Shown piece by piece: positions 63,913-64,000 of a stretch of DNA of 64,000 bases (positions within the stretch are counted from its first letter, which is position 1; each line of letters starts with the position of its first letter). The DNA is from Reticulitermes speratus (taxonomy: Eukaryota > Arthropoda > Insecta > Blattodea > Rhinotermitidae). Under the pieces are notes generated by a model, which saw only the letters and a program-made list of their open reading frames with translations, made no database searches and was not told the origin of the DNA. Both the position numbers and the translations under genes were made by a program. The stretch covers positions 17,619,711-17,683,710 of the forward strand of contig JAJKFL010000012.1 of assembly GCA_021186555.1 (NCBI GenBank). The letters are read 5' to 3'.

Positions 63913-64000
63913 CTTCTATGACACCCGTTGCTCAAAGAAGTGATATGCCTCACAACGCAAATAAACAGATCGTCCCCAGATTAAACAAAACACTGTTCTC
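63913..64000 (-). other. msps: possible msps non-coding first exon
   Basis: Minus strand GTGTCATAGAAG|GTAAAC is a reasonable donor with no ATG in the 88 bases shown. Position upstream of the 5' UTR acceptor fits a first exon, but the transcription start is outside the window or unmarked. Confidence 0.35.

Overview
The window is nuclear DNA of an animal, most likely a hemimetabolous insect with a large, transposon-rich genome. Genes are split into short exons with GT-AG introns of 0.1 to 4 kb, and the introns are full of mariner, Tigger/pogo, hAT and TTAA-type DNA transposons, tRNA-derived SINEs and non-LTR retroelement tails. Some retroelement tails look like types I associate with cockroach and termite genomes, so Blattodea is a low-confidence guess.

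Two protein genes are present, transcribed towards each other. At the left edge (1104-3467, plus strand) lie the last three coding exons of the RNA cytidine acetyltransferase NAT10/Kre33. Almost all of the rest is one gene on the minus strand: the XMAP215/CKAP5/Mini spindles microtubule polymerase. I assembled 34 coding exons between 60437 (ATG) and 8700 (TAA). The reading frame stays open across every junction and gives 2,104 residues: five TOG domains, each with its opening Trp motif, a low-complexity linker and the conserved C-terminal domain. A non-coding first exon probably lies at the right edge.

The introns hold: a decayed Tigger element (38772-41343) and two short internal-deletion derivatives of it; a decayed mariner (42181-43494); two other TA-flanked elements, one with a leftover Brinker-type HTH reading frame; several TTAA-flanked piggyBac-like elements; four small hAT-type elements, one nested in a SINE; two truncated non-LTR elements with target-site duplications; and several tRNA-derived SINEs.

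The two most interesting signals are these. (1) Short foldback sequences, often two head-to-head copies, share a core CTGANGA, then a hairpin, then GAAA. The hairpin sequence differs between copies but stays paired, as in the hammerhead ribozymes carried by Penelope-like retroelements. (2) A 5S rRNA-like segment of about 110 bp lies inside the Tigger element, upstream of its transposase. No CRISPR array, bacterial operon or complete new gene was found.
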